Assembly (NCBI RefSeq): GCF_004216855.1
Contig: NZ_SGXT01000016.1
Coordinates: 1-64,000 of the forward strand
DNA length: 64,000 bases
Source: Microcella alkaliphila
GTDB lineage: Bacteria > Actinomycetota > Actinomycetes > Actinomycetales > Microbacteriaceae
Reading direction: 5' to 3'
Shown here: piece by piece, positions 52,680 through 60,803 of the stretch
Numbering within the stretch: position 1 is the stretch's first letter
How the letters are laid out: each line of letters opens with the position of its first letter
Position numbers and translations under genes: made by a program
Notes under the pieces: model-generated
Database searches by the model: none
What the model was told of the DNA's origin: nothing
The model's input: the letters and a program-made list of their open reading frames with translations, nothing else

Positions 52680-53590
52680 AGCAGGTCCTCCGTTCCGCTG
52701 CGCTTCACGTAGATGCCCACCAGCACGAGGATGACGGCCATCAGCACAATGGACAGCGCCGCCGCCGCGGGATAGTTCTGCAGCACGAGGAAGTTCGCCT
52801 CGATCACCGTTCCGATCATCGCCGTCTCGGTCGAGCCGAGGAAGTCGCGGGACGCGTTGATGTAGTCACCCGACGCCGGGATGAACGTCAACAGCGTTCC
52901 CGAGATCACGCCGGGCGCCGCCAACGGCAGCGTCACCGTGCGGAACGTCGTGGCGGGGCTCGCGTACAGGTCGCCTCCCGCCTCCACGAGTCGGAGGTCG
53001 AGCCTTTCGAGGGTCGCGTAGATCGGCAGCGTCATGAAGGGGATGAAATTGTAGGTGAGACCGAAGACCACCGAGAACGCGGTTCCCGTGATCGACTGCC
53101 CTGGCCCGAGGATCCCGATCATCGAAAAGAACCCGGCGACGGGCCCCTCGATCGCGAAGATCTGCTTCCACGCCAGGGTGCGCAGCAGGAACGAGATGAA
53201 GAACGGGGCGATGACGAGAACTAGACACAGCGCCTGCAGCAGCGGGAAGCGCCGCAGTGTGATGCCGATGAAGTACGCCAGCGGGAAACCGATCAACAGC
53301 GCGAAGAGACTGGCGAGCGCGGCATAGCCGAAGGAGCGCAGGGTCTGCGTGCCGTAGGTCTCGAGCACGAAGACGTAGTTCTCCCAGCGCAACGCCTGGC
53401 GGTACTCACCAAAGAAGCCGCCGGGAACGGGCTCTTGGAGGCTCGTCAGTAGGAGCGAGAGCAGGGGCGTGACGAAGAACAGAACGAGGAAGATGACACC
53501 CGGCAAGAGCAAGAGCAGGGCGACCGGCGATCGTTTCTGGATCGACGCGTCGGCCTTCTGCTCCGTCGGGGTGAACGCGGAGAAGGCCAT
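52676..53590 (-). CDS. potB: Polyamine-type ABC transporter permease (PotB-like)
   Basis: A 304-residue permease pairing with the next gene. Six segments (for example LLLLLPGVIFLVLFFVTPLL) and an EAA loop LRLVEAGGDLYASPATTFRT. FIPASGDYINASRDFLG is a PotB-type C-terminal mark. ATG 53590 follows the ATPase stop by only 3 bp, so translation is probably coupled. The heterodimer forms the membrane channel of the importer. Confidence 0.9.
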   Translation of the reverse strand: MAFSAFTPTEQKADASIQKRSPVALLLLLPGVIFLVLFFVTPLLSLLLTSLQEPVPGGFFGEYRQALRWENYVFVLETYGTQTLRSFGYAALASLFALLIGFPLAYFIGITLRRFPLLQALCLVLVIAPFFISFLLRTLAWKQIFAIEGPVAGFFSMIGILGPGQSITGTAFSVVFGLTYNFIPFMTLPIYATLERLDLRLVEAGGDLYASPATTFRTVTLPLAAPGVISGTLLTFIPASGDYINASRDFLGSTETAMIGTVIEANFLVLQNYPAAAALSIVLMAVILVLVGIYVKRSGTEDLL

Positions 53591-53593
53591 GGG

Positions 53594-54817
53594 CTAGCCC
53601 TCCTCGAGTTCCGCCTTGAGCTGCGCGCGCTTGCGCGTCGCAATGGACGTCGTAGGCGTGTCGTCGACGAAGCGCGGGGCGTCGTGTTCGACGTCGCCTT
53701 CGTCGGCGAGCCCGAACGAGTGCTCGACGCTCCAGGTGAGCCAGACCTCATCGCCGTCGTGGTGCATGCGCGAGATGCTCGTGTTCTGCTCGAACACGGA
53801 GATCGGTCCGTGACCGGCGATCGTCACCTCATACTGGGTGCTCACGCCGCTGAACGACACGTCGCTGATGCGTCCGGGGCCCACCACGTTGACGCCGGCA
53901 GCTTCGGCAGGCTTCGTGCTGGTCAGCGACACCTTCTCAGGACGTACACCCACCGTGACGAGGCCGGACTGGCGTTCCGCCCGAGGCTTCGGCACCGTGA
54001 TGCGCGCTCCCGCCGAGTCGACGGTGATGCTGTCGGCGTTCGACGACACCACCTGCCCCGTGAAGAGGTTCGACTGGCCGAGGAAGGTCGCGACGAACGC
54101 GGTCCGTGGCAGCTCGTACAGCTCCTGGGGTGCACCCATTTGCTCGATCTGGCCCTTGTTCATGACCGCGACCGTGTCGGCCATGGTCATGGCCTCCTCC
54201 TGGTCGTGGGTCACGTGCAGGAAGGTCAGACCGACCTCCGACTGGATGTCCTTCAGCTCGATCTGCATTTGACGCCGCAGCTTGAGGTCGAGCGCACCGA
54301 GAGGCTCGTCGAGCAACAGTAGCGCCGGTCGGTTGACGACCGCGCGTGCCAACGCGACGCGCTGCTGCTGCCCTCCGGACAGTTGCGAGGGTCGGCGCGC
54401 CGAGACGTGGTCGAGTTCGACCAGCTGCAGGGCCTCGTGCGCGAGCCTCGTGGCGTCTTTCACCCCGCGACGCTTCAAGCCGAACGCGACGTTCTCGAGG
54501 ATCGTCATGTGCGGGAAGAGGGCGTAGCTCTGGAACACCGTGTTGACCGGGCGCTGGAACGCCTTCGTCCGCGTGACGTCCTTGCCGCCGATGAGGATGC
54601 GGCCGGCAGTCGGCTCCTCGAGGCCCGCGATGAGCCGGAGCGTCGTCGTCTTGCCGCAGCCCGATGGGCCAAGCAGGGCGAAGAACGATCCGGCAGGAAT
54701 CGTGAGATCGAGGTCGTCGATTGCCGTGAATCCGGGGAATCGCTTGGAGATGCCGACCAGTTCGAGGTCGGCACCTGCCTCAGCGAAATCCCCGCGCGAA
54801 ACAGCGCTGTTTGTCAC
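53594..54817 (-). CDS. potA: Polyamine-type ABC transporter ATPase (PotA-like)
   Basis: A 407-residue ATPase. Walker A LLGPSGCGKTTTL from 48, Q-loop VFQSYALFPHMT, signature LSGGQQQRVAL, Walker B LLLLDEPLGALD, switch HVTHDQEEAM. A TOBE domain (about 280-360) with VGVRPEKVSL follows; a 40-residue charged tail is extra and of unknown role. It binds the cytoplasmic face of the two permeases. GTG 54817 has AAGGAG 11 nt upstream. Confidence 0.92.
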   Translation of the reverse strand: MTNSAVSRGDFAEAGADLELVGISKRFPGFTAIDDLDLTIPAGSFFALLGPSGCGKTTTLRLIAGLEEPTAGRILIGGKDVTRTKAFQRPVNTVFQSYALFPHMTILENVAFGLKRRGVKDATRLAHEALQLVELDHVSARRPSQLSGGQQQRVALARAVVNRPALLLLDEPLGALDLKLRRQMQIELKDIQSEVGLTFLHVTHDQEEAMTMADTVAVMNKGQIEQMGAPQELYELPRTAFVATFLGQSNLFTGQVVSSNADSITVDSAGARITVPKPRAERQSGLVTVGVRPEKVSLTSTKPAEAAGVNVVGPGRISDVSFSGVSTQYEVTIAGHGPISVFEQNTSISRMHHDGDEVWLTWSVEHSFGLADEGDVEHDAPRFVDDTPTTSIATRKRAQLKAELEEG

Positions 54818-54861
54818 CGCGGTGTGCTCCTTGGGGTGGTAGATCGGCTGGTGCTACGCGG

Positions 54862-56067
54862 CTAGGCGCCGAGCAGCACCGACTGGAATGCTGCCTGGTA
54901 CTCGTTCTCTTCCTGACCGGTCAGGCCGCGGAAGATCCGGGTGTTCGCCAGCGTTTCGTCGCTCGGGAAGATGAGCTCGTTCTCGGCGAGTTCGGGGTCG
55001 ATCGCCTCCATCGCCTCACGGGCTCCCTCGACCGGTGTGATGTAGTTCACCCATGCCGCGACCTCGGCCGCAACCTCCGGCTCGTAGTAGTAGTTGATCA
55101 GCGTTTCAGCATTGGTCTTGCGCGGTGAACCGATCGGGATGAGGAAGTTGTCAGCCCACAGGGTTCCGCCTGCCTCCGGGATCACAAACTTCCACTTTTC
55201 ATACCCCGCCTCGAAGTTCAACAGCGTAATGTCGCCCGACCAGGCGATCGCGGCCAGAGTGTCCTCATTGACGAGGTCTTCCGTGTACGCGTTGCCGCGG
55301 ACGTTGCGAATCTGACCGCCCGTGACCTGCTCGCGGAAGATGTCAAGCGCCGCATTGAAGTCGTCTGCGCTGAAGTCGCCAGAAATGTCGACGCCGTTAT
55401 TCATGAGAATGAGACCCATGGTGTCGCGCATCTCGGAGAGCACACCCACGCGGCCACGGAGCTCGGGCGCCCAGAGGTCATCGACCGAGCGAAGCTCACC
55501 CACCTGCTCTGTGTTCCAGGCGATACCCGCGAAACCACCCTGCCACGGAATGGAGAAACGGCGGCCCGGGTCGAACTCGGGGTTACGAAGGTCTTCGGAC
55601 AGGTTTGCGGCGTTCGGGATGTTGTCGTAGTTCAACTCCTGCGTGTAGCCGAGCTGAATCCAACGGCTCACCATCCAGTCGGTGAGGCACACCGTGTCGG
55701 CGCCGATGTCTTGACCGAGAGCGAGCTGGTCACGCACCGTGGCGTAGTACGAGTTGTTGTCGTCAACGGTGATGTTGTAGGTGACCGAGATGCCCGTCTG
55801 CTCTTGGAAAGCCTCGAGTGTCGGGTAGTTGCCGTTGTCATCTTCATCGATGTAGAAGGGCCAGTTCGCCCAGTTGAGCGTCGGGTCCGACTCGGAACGG
55901 TCCTCGGCGGGCTGCAACTCACTGCCGCCACCGGCACAAGCCGCAAGAGCGAGTGCCGTTGCGGATGCGCCGGTACCGGCGAGCATCGTGCGACGGGTCA
56001 CCTGCCCGCGGCGTGCGTGCGCGATCAGGCTGCGGACCATCGGGTCTTCGGGAAGCGGACGATTCAT
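54862..56067 (-). CDS. potD: Polyamine-binding lipoprotein of the ABC transporter (PotD-like), Tat-type signal
   Basis: A 401-residue extracytoplasmic solute-binding protein. Signal: VTRRTMLAGTGAS (twin-arginine-like) and lipobox ALALAAC, so a folded lipoprotein is exported. The mature part has LNWANWPFYIDEDDNG, where the aromatic patch is typical of spermidine/putrescine binding, with IPWQGGFAGIAWNT, AIAWSGDITLLNFE and INYYYEPEVAAEVAAWVNY. First gene of the operon; AGGAG lies 8 nt before ATG 56067. Exact ligand (putrescine, spermidine or another amine) not resolvable. Confidence 0.9.
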   Translation of the reverse strand: MNRPLPEDPMVRSLIAHARRGQVTRRTMLAGTGASATALALAACAGGGSELQPAEDRSESDPTLNWANWPFYIDEDDNGNYPTLEAFQEQTGISVTYNITVDDNNSYYATVRDQLALGQDIGADTVCLTDWMVSRWIQLGYTQELNYDNIPNAANLSEDLRNPEFDPGRRFSIPWQGGFAGIAWNTEQVGELRSVDDLWAPELRGRVGVLSEMRDTMGLILMNNGVDISGDFSADDFNAALDIFREQVTGGQIRNVRGNAYTEDLVNEDTLAAIAWSGDITLLNFEAGYEKWKFVIPEAGGTLWADNFLIPIGSPRKTNAETLINYYYEPEVAAEVAAWVNYITPVEGAREAMEAIDPELAENELIFPSDETLANTRIFRGLTGQEENEYQAAFQSVLLGA

Positions 56068-56180
56068 GGCGCTGCTCCTTTGGTCGTTCAGGTACGTCTC
56101 TGTCCTGGCGGCTGTGGTGTCTTTGATACTGACACACGGACGACGCGTACCGCACCCCACAGCGCTCGATTCGTCCATTC

Positions 56181-56196
56181 TGAAACATAAATTTCA
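56181..56196. promoter_or_regulatory. AT-rich inverted repeat between potD and ald
   Basis: TGAAA (56181-56185), CATAAA, TTTCA (56192-56196) forms a short dyad in the only AT-rich patch of this divergent region (56068-56331). TACAGT at 56251-56256 is a possible ald -10. The dyad could be an operator for either unit; no regulator gene is adjacent. Confidence 0.3.
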
Positions 56197-56331
56197 CGAA
56201 ATCAGCACATCCAGGCGAAAAAGAGTGCGGAATCCATCGTGAATCGGCGCTACAGTGGTGCCGCAGCGCAGTGGGGCGCGGCGCAACAGCGCGCGCCCTC
56301 GCGCCGAAACGTCCCGATCCAAGGAGTTCCG

Positions 56332-57447
56332 ATGAGAATCGCCGTCCCCGCCGAGGTCAAGAACAACGAGTTCCGCGTGGCCATTACGCCGTCCGGTGTG
56401 CACGACCTTGTTGCCAACGGGCACGAGGTGCTGGTGCAGGCTGGCGCCGGAGCGGGATCGTCCATCCCCGACGAGGCGTACGTGGCCCAGGGCGCCCGCA
56501 TCGTGCCCGACGCGGCCACGGCGTGGGGCGAGGCCGAGCTTCTGCTCAAGGTGAAGGAGCCGATCGCGTCGGAATACGGCTACTTCCGCGACGATCTCCT
56601 GCTGTTCACCTACCTGCACCTCGCCGCGGAGGAGGCACTCACTCACGCACTCTTGGATGCACGGGTCACCGCGATCGCGTACGAGACGGTCCAGCTGCCC
56701 TCGCGCGCCCTGCCCCTGCTCGCCCCGATGAGTGAGGTGGCTGGTCGGCTGTCGGTCATCGTTGGCGCGAACGCGATGATGCGGCCCAACGGGGGCCAGG
56801 GGCTGTTGGTACCGGGAGTCCCCGGCACGCACCCCGCGAACGTCGTGGTGCTGGGCGGTGGTGTCGCAGGCACGAACGCGGTCGCGATGGCCGTGGGACT
56901 GGGCGCGGACGTGACCGTGCTCGACACGAACCTCCAGCGTCTGCGTGAGCTCGATGCCCTGTATGCCGGCCGCGTGAAGACGATCGCGTCGAACGGCTAC
57001 GAGATCGACAAGGCCGTTGTCGCCGCCGATCTCGTGATCGGATCGGTGCTCGTGCCGGGAGCCAAGGCTCCGAAGCTCGTGAGCAACGAGCTCGTCTCCC
57101 GTATGAAGCCCGGAAGCGTGCTCGTCGACATCGCTGTCGACCAGGGCGGATGTTTCGCCGACACCCGACCCACGACGCACGCCGAACCGACGTTCACGGT
57201 GCACGAGAGCATCTTCTACTGCGTTGCCAACATGCCGGGCGCCGTTCCGGCGACGTCAACCTACGCACTGACGAACGCGACTCTGCCGTATGTGCGGGCG
57301 ATCGCCAACAATGGCTGGCGGGCGGCCCTGGCGGCCGATCCTGCACTCGCGCTCGGACTAAACACGCATGAGGGGCGCGCGACCAACGCCGCGGTGGGTG
57401 AGGCGCACGGGCTCGAGTCTGTGGCTCTCGCGAGCGTCCTCGCCTAG
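56332..57447 (+). CDS. ald: Alanine dehydrogenase
   Basis: A 371-residue NAD-dependent enzyme interconverting L-alanine and pyruvate plus ammonia. N-terminal catalytic domain: RIAVPAEVKNNEFRVAITP and a LLLKVKEPIASEY strand with the active Lys, plus TYLHLAAEEALT with the active His. Rossmann domain: VVVLGGGVAGTNAVAMAVGL with NAD-binding glycines. VDIAVDQGGCFADTRPTTH is the Ald C-terminal signature. AAGGAG sits 5 nt before ATG 56332; upstream open frame to 56239 is not used. Such genes are often Lrp/AldR controlled; no such regulator lies here. Confidence 0.95.
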   Translation: MRIAVPAEVKNNEFRVAITPSGVHDLVANGHEVLVQAGAGAGSSIPDEAYVAQGARIVPDAATAWGEAELLLKVKEPIASEYGYFRDDLLLFTYLHLAAEEALTHALLDARVTAIAYETVQLPSRALPLLAPMSEVAGRLSVIVGANAMMRPNGGQGLLVPGVPGTHPANVVVLGGGVAGTNAVAMAVGLGADVTVLDTNLQRLRELDALYAGRVKTIASNGYEIDKAVVAADLVIGSVLVPGAKAPKLVSNELVSRMKPGSVLVDIAVDQGGCFADTRPTTHAEPTFTVHESIFYCVANMPGAVPATSTYALTNATLPYVRAIANNGWRAALAADPALALGLNTHEGRATNAAVGEAHGLESVALASVLA

Positions 57448-57456
57448 CACCCGACG

Positions 57457-60069
57457 TCAGTGCGCAACATCGCTCGAGGGCGGTGACCAGCGTGCCCGCA
57501 GAACCTCGGGGGTCGAGCCGCCTCCCGGCTCGATCACCCACAGGTCACGCTGGTCGATCGGCGGCGGCTGAATGCGCGCGCTGACCAGTGCCCGCAGGTC
57601 GCTCATGTCGCAGCCGTCGAACGCGATGACGGCCTCGCGACGCGCGTGCGAGAGTGCCGCCCAGTCGCGTTGCCAGTCATCAGGATGACCGACGCAGGCG
57701 AGGGTGCCATCCCGGACATCGTGCCGGCTGGCGGCGTCGACGAACGCCGCAAGCGGCACCCCTCGCACCGGACGGGGGCAGGATGCTCGTAACGCCTCGA
57801 GGGAGCGGTCCGGGTTCGCCGAGACCACCGCGATGACGGGCTCGGACCCCACAGTCCGGATGCGGGGCACGAGCGCCGGCGGGAGCGACTGCGTCGGCTG
57901 GACGACCTGAACGGGCTGCCCGCGCCACCACCCGCGCCCGGCGGGAGCACGGTCATTGTGCTCACCGCGCGGGGCGCCGGAGGCGTGGTGGTCGTCATGA
58001 TCAAGGGCGCGCAGCTGCAGGCGCGCGCCGAAGCGTCCGGCAAGGAGACGGCCGGCGCTTGAGGCGGTGCCCACGGCGACGGCGGCGCCGCCGCCCCGCC
58101 GGTGGAGGGCACGCAGGGCGGCGTCCAATTGGGTGAGAAGCTGCGTCGCGTGCTCGGGCGACTCGGCGTCGATCAGGTCGGCCAGCCCGTCCACCAGCAG
58201 CAGCTGCGGCTGGCTCGACGCCGCCGAACCGGTGGCGATGTCCGTGAGGACCTGATGCGCATCGGCGAGGCTGTGCGGCAAGAGCGTTGCCTTCCAGCCG
58301 ACCTGCCTGGCTTCCGCGGCGAGCTGCGCCAGCGCGGTCGTTCGACCGCTCCCCGAACACCCGAGGATCGCCAGCGCGCCGTCGCGGCGCGGATGCCAGC
58401 TCGCCGCGCTCCACCGCTGGGCGGCGACGTCATCGATCAGGCCGACGAGCAGGCCCCCCTCGGCCCGGGAGTGGCGCCACCCATCGACCACTTCCGGCTG
58501 CGTCGGAGACAGCTCCGACGGCAATACCGGCGCCCAGGGCGGATCTGCGCGTGCCGACGAGGCCGCACTCGCCACCGCGGCGATGTCCGCGGGTGTGACG
58601 AGACCGATCTGGGCGGCGAGCAACTGCTCACTCGTGCGAATCACCGCACGACCGCGTGGCGCGGCGGCGACGGACGGGGCGTCGCCGCCCAGCAGTGCGC
58701 GAGCATCGGCGGCATCCGTGGTGCGGAACAGGACGCGGATGGCGCAGTTGACCGCCACGGTGTCGTGCACCACCCCGCTCGGACGCTGCGTACACAACAC
58801 GAGGTGGATGCCGAGCGAGCGGCCTCGCGCCGACAGGTCGGAGAACACCGCCTGCAAGGCGGGATGTGTCGCCACGAGCGCGGCGTACTCGTCGACGACG
58901 ATCAACAGGCGGGACAGCCCCGAGGCGAGCTGAGCGATGTCGCGGACGCGCTCGCGTGCCAGCACACGCTCTCGACGCTCGATCTCCGCCTGAAGACTCG
59001 TGAGCGCACGCGTCGCGAGCACCGCGTCCAGATCCGTGATGACGCCGACCGTCGAGGGCAGCTCGGCGAGGTCCTGGAAGGTGGCCCCGCCCTTGAAGTC
59101 GACGTACAGCACCGACCACGCACCCGGGTCCGCTGCCGCCGACAGGGCGAGTGCGCGGAGGAATTCGCTCTTGCCGCTTCCGGTGGCGCCCCCGACGAGC
59201 ACGTGCGGGCCGTCGGTGATGAGGTCGAGTGTGACGGTGCCGGCCGCTCCGAGTCCGACGGCGAGACCCGGGGTCGACTGGCCATCGCGGGCCGCTGCCC
59301 ACTCACAGCGCTCGGGCAGCGCGGCAGCTCGAGCGCGGGCGTTCCTCGCCTCTTCGTCGGCGAGGTACGACACGACCGCGTCGGCTGCGACGCGCTCGCC
59401 GCCCGGAAGCACGATGTCGAGGCGCGCGAGCCCGGACACCGAGATGGTCGTCCGAGCGCGCCCGTCGGACGGCGACCCGTCCGGCACCGCGTGGTCACCG
59501 AGTCGTGCGCGGAGGCGCTCGGCGATGAAGCCGGACCCGTGCACCTCGACCGGGCCCGGCGGGACGCGGACGGGAAGGCGCGGGTTGCGCGCGGCACGGG
59601 CGTGCAGGGCGCGCAAGCGCTCCCGCACGGATTGCTCGGGATGGGCATCCACTGTCGGGGCGCTCCCGGCGATCGTGCTTGCGCCCGGCGCCGCTCCGAC
59701 GACGGAGCCGCCGTCACCCGGCGGTGTCGCGAACGCGCGTTCCGTCTCGTCGCGGTGCGCACGCTCGATCGCGTGTTCCGTTGCCGCGCATTCGAACGCG
59801 AAGCGCTGGTCCTCCTCACGCGCGTGTCGACGCGCTGCCCGGCGGGACTCGAGAGCGCTCGCGACCGCGATGATGGGGCTAAGTGCGGCGAAAACAAGCA
59901 CATACGGCGATCGAATGATGGCCCCGATGACGACCGCCGCGATCAGGGGCGCGATCACCGCGATCACCGGAAACGGGGCGCGCGGGGACGCTCGGGGCGG
60001 CTCGGGATACGTGATCGTCACCGGCACACTGCACCACGGCGTCGCCGCGGCCGCCGCCGGCGACCTCAC
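57457..60069 (-). CDS. FtsK/SpoIIIE-domain ATPase, EccC-like
   Basis: An 870-residue protein with two N-terminal membrane helices (about 30-70), a charged region and FtsK/SpoIIIE-type ATPase domains. Domain one is intact: Walker A GGATGSGKSE with K300, VDFKGGATF, Walker B LLIVVDEYAAL and CTQRPSGVV. Domain two has GCSGSGRTT with Arg (R576) in place of the Walker A Lys and LLLVDGLADLID without the Glu, so it is probably inactive. Type VII EccC proteins are larger with three domains; this is a reduced relative. It is the last gene of the DUF58/transglutaminase/FHA cluster, 44 bp after the FHA gene. No WXG100 substrate is in the window. Confidence 0.8.
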   Translation of the reverse strand: MRSPAAAAATPWCSVPVTITYPEPPRASPRAPFPVIAVIAPLIAAVVIGAIIRSPYVLVFAALSPIIAVASALESRRAARRHAREEDQRFAFECAATEHAIERAHRDETERAFATPPGDGGSVVGAAPGASTIAGSAPTVDAHPEQSVRERLRALHARAARNPRLPVRVPPGPVEVHGSGFIAERLRARLGDHAVPDGSPSDGRARTTISVSGLARLDIVLPGGERVAADAVVSYLADEEARNARARAAALPERCEWAAARDGQSTPGLAVGLGAAGTVTLDLITDGPHVLVGGATGSGKSEFLRALALSAAADPGAWSVLYVDFKGGATFQDLAELPSTVGVITDLDAVLATRALTSLQAEIERRERVLARERVRDIAQLASGLSRLLIVVDEYAALVATHPALQAVFSDLSARGRSLGIHLVLCTQRPSGVVHDTVAVNCAIRVLFRTTDAADARALLGGDAPSVAAAPRGRAVIRTSEQLLAAQIGLVTPADIAAVASAASSARADPPWAPVLPSELSPTQPEVVDGWRHSRAEGGLLVGLIDDVAAQRWSAASWHPRRDGALAILGCSGSGRTTALAQLAAEARQVGWKATLLPHSLADAHQVLTDIATGSAASSQPQLLLVDGLADLIDAESPEHATQLLTQLDAALRALHRRGGGAAVAVGTASSAGRLLAGRFGARLQLRALDHDDHHASGAPRGEHNDRAPAGRGWWRGQPVQVVQPTQSLPPALVPRIRTVGSEPVIAVVSANPDRSLEALRASCPRPVRGVPLAAFVDAASRHDVRDGTLACVGHPDDWQRDWAALSHARREAVIAFDGCDMSDLRALVSARIQPPPIDQRDLWVIEPGGGSTPEVLRARWSPPSSDVAH

Positions 60070-60113
60070 GACGAGGGCACAGCTGTCGCGACCGCGGGGG
60101 TGGGGAGGAGCGA

Positions 60114-60803
60114 TCAGCCGAGGATCATGAACTGGTCGCCCATGTCCACGCGGGTGCCGCGCGCGATGTGATACCGCCTGCCGGGCTCGCAGTAGCGCGG
60201 CAACTGGCCGGGTTCGCGCAACACCGTGCCGTTGCCGGAGTGTCGGTCGCTCACCCAGAACACGCCATCGTCGTGCCCGAATTCGAGGTGCGTCTTCGAC
60301 ATCGAACGGGTGGGATCGCTCACGATCACGATGTGATCGATCGCCTCCCCCGGCTCGGGCCGCGGGTTGCGGCCGAGAAGCCCCGTTCCGATCACCGACA
60401 CGCTCTCGCCCGTGCTGAACTGCAAAACGAAGCGCACCGGCTCAGCCCGTACCATGGGCTCGGGTTCCGGCTCCGGCTCCGGCTCTGGTTCAGGCTCAGG
60501 GTCAGGCTCAGGGTCAGGCTCAGGCTCAGGCTCAGGCTCAGGGTCAGGGTCAGGGTCAGGCTCAGGCTCCGGCTCCGGCTCCGGCACCGGCTCACCAACG
60601 ATCGCCGGCGGAGGGGCATCGATCGGTGCGCCCAGCCGCGTCCCACACTCGCCACAGTAGCGGTCGCCCGGGAAGGGGACCGTGGCGCATACGGGACACG
60701 GTGCCGGAGAGGCGGGCGGCGCGCTCACGCCCACGGAGCGTCCGCAGCGACCGCAGAATTGCGCGACCGGGGGCAGCGCCGCCCCGCAGTGCTCGCACGT
60801 CAT
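60114..60803 (-). CDS. Zinc-ribbon and FHA domain protein with Glu/Asp-Pro repeat linker
   Basis: A 229-residue protein. Two zinc ribbons: C3/C6 with C17/C20, and C36/C39 with C50/C53. Residues 73-116 are an uninterrupted run of Glu-Pro and Asp-Pro dipeptides. An FHA domain (about 125-225) follows with [17 protein letters not shown] and DRHSGNGT, the phosphothreonine-binding residues intact. It would read a kinase's mark on a partner, perhaps the ATPase encoded next. ATG overlaps the upstream stop by 4 bp. The acidic proline rod probably holds the domains apart. Confidence 0.82.
   Translation of the reverse strand: MTCEHCGAALPPVAQFCGRCGRSVGVSAPPASPAPCPVCATVPFPGDRYCGECGTRLGAPIDAPPPAIVGEPVPEPEPEPEPDPDPDPEPEPEPEPDPEPDPEPEPEPEPEPEPEPMVRAEPVRFVLQFSTGESVSVIGTGLLGRNPRPEPGEAIDHIVIVSDPTRSMSKTHLEFGHDDGVFWVSDRHSGNGTVLREPGQLPRYCEPGRRYHIARGTRVDMGDQFMILG
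60457..60594. repeat. Imperfect hexanucleotide tandem repeat (about 23 units) inside the FHA gene
   Basis: Units GGCTCC, GGCTCA and GGGTCA (plus strand) encode alternating Glu-Pro and Asp-Pro on the minus strand. The repeat is in frame, so slippage would change linker length by whole dipeptides. Confidence 0.85.

Noticed and set aside
58102-60171. 689-codon plus-strand frame opposite the FtsK/SpoIIIE gene
   Set aside because: Compositional shadow with no recognisable protein features.
60457-60594. Possible CRISPR-like repeat array
   Set aside because: Six-base units without spacers, in frame within a gene; it is a coding microsatellite.
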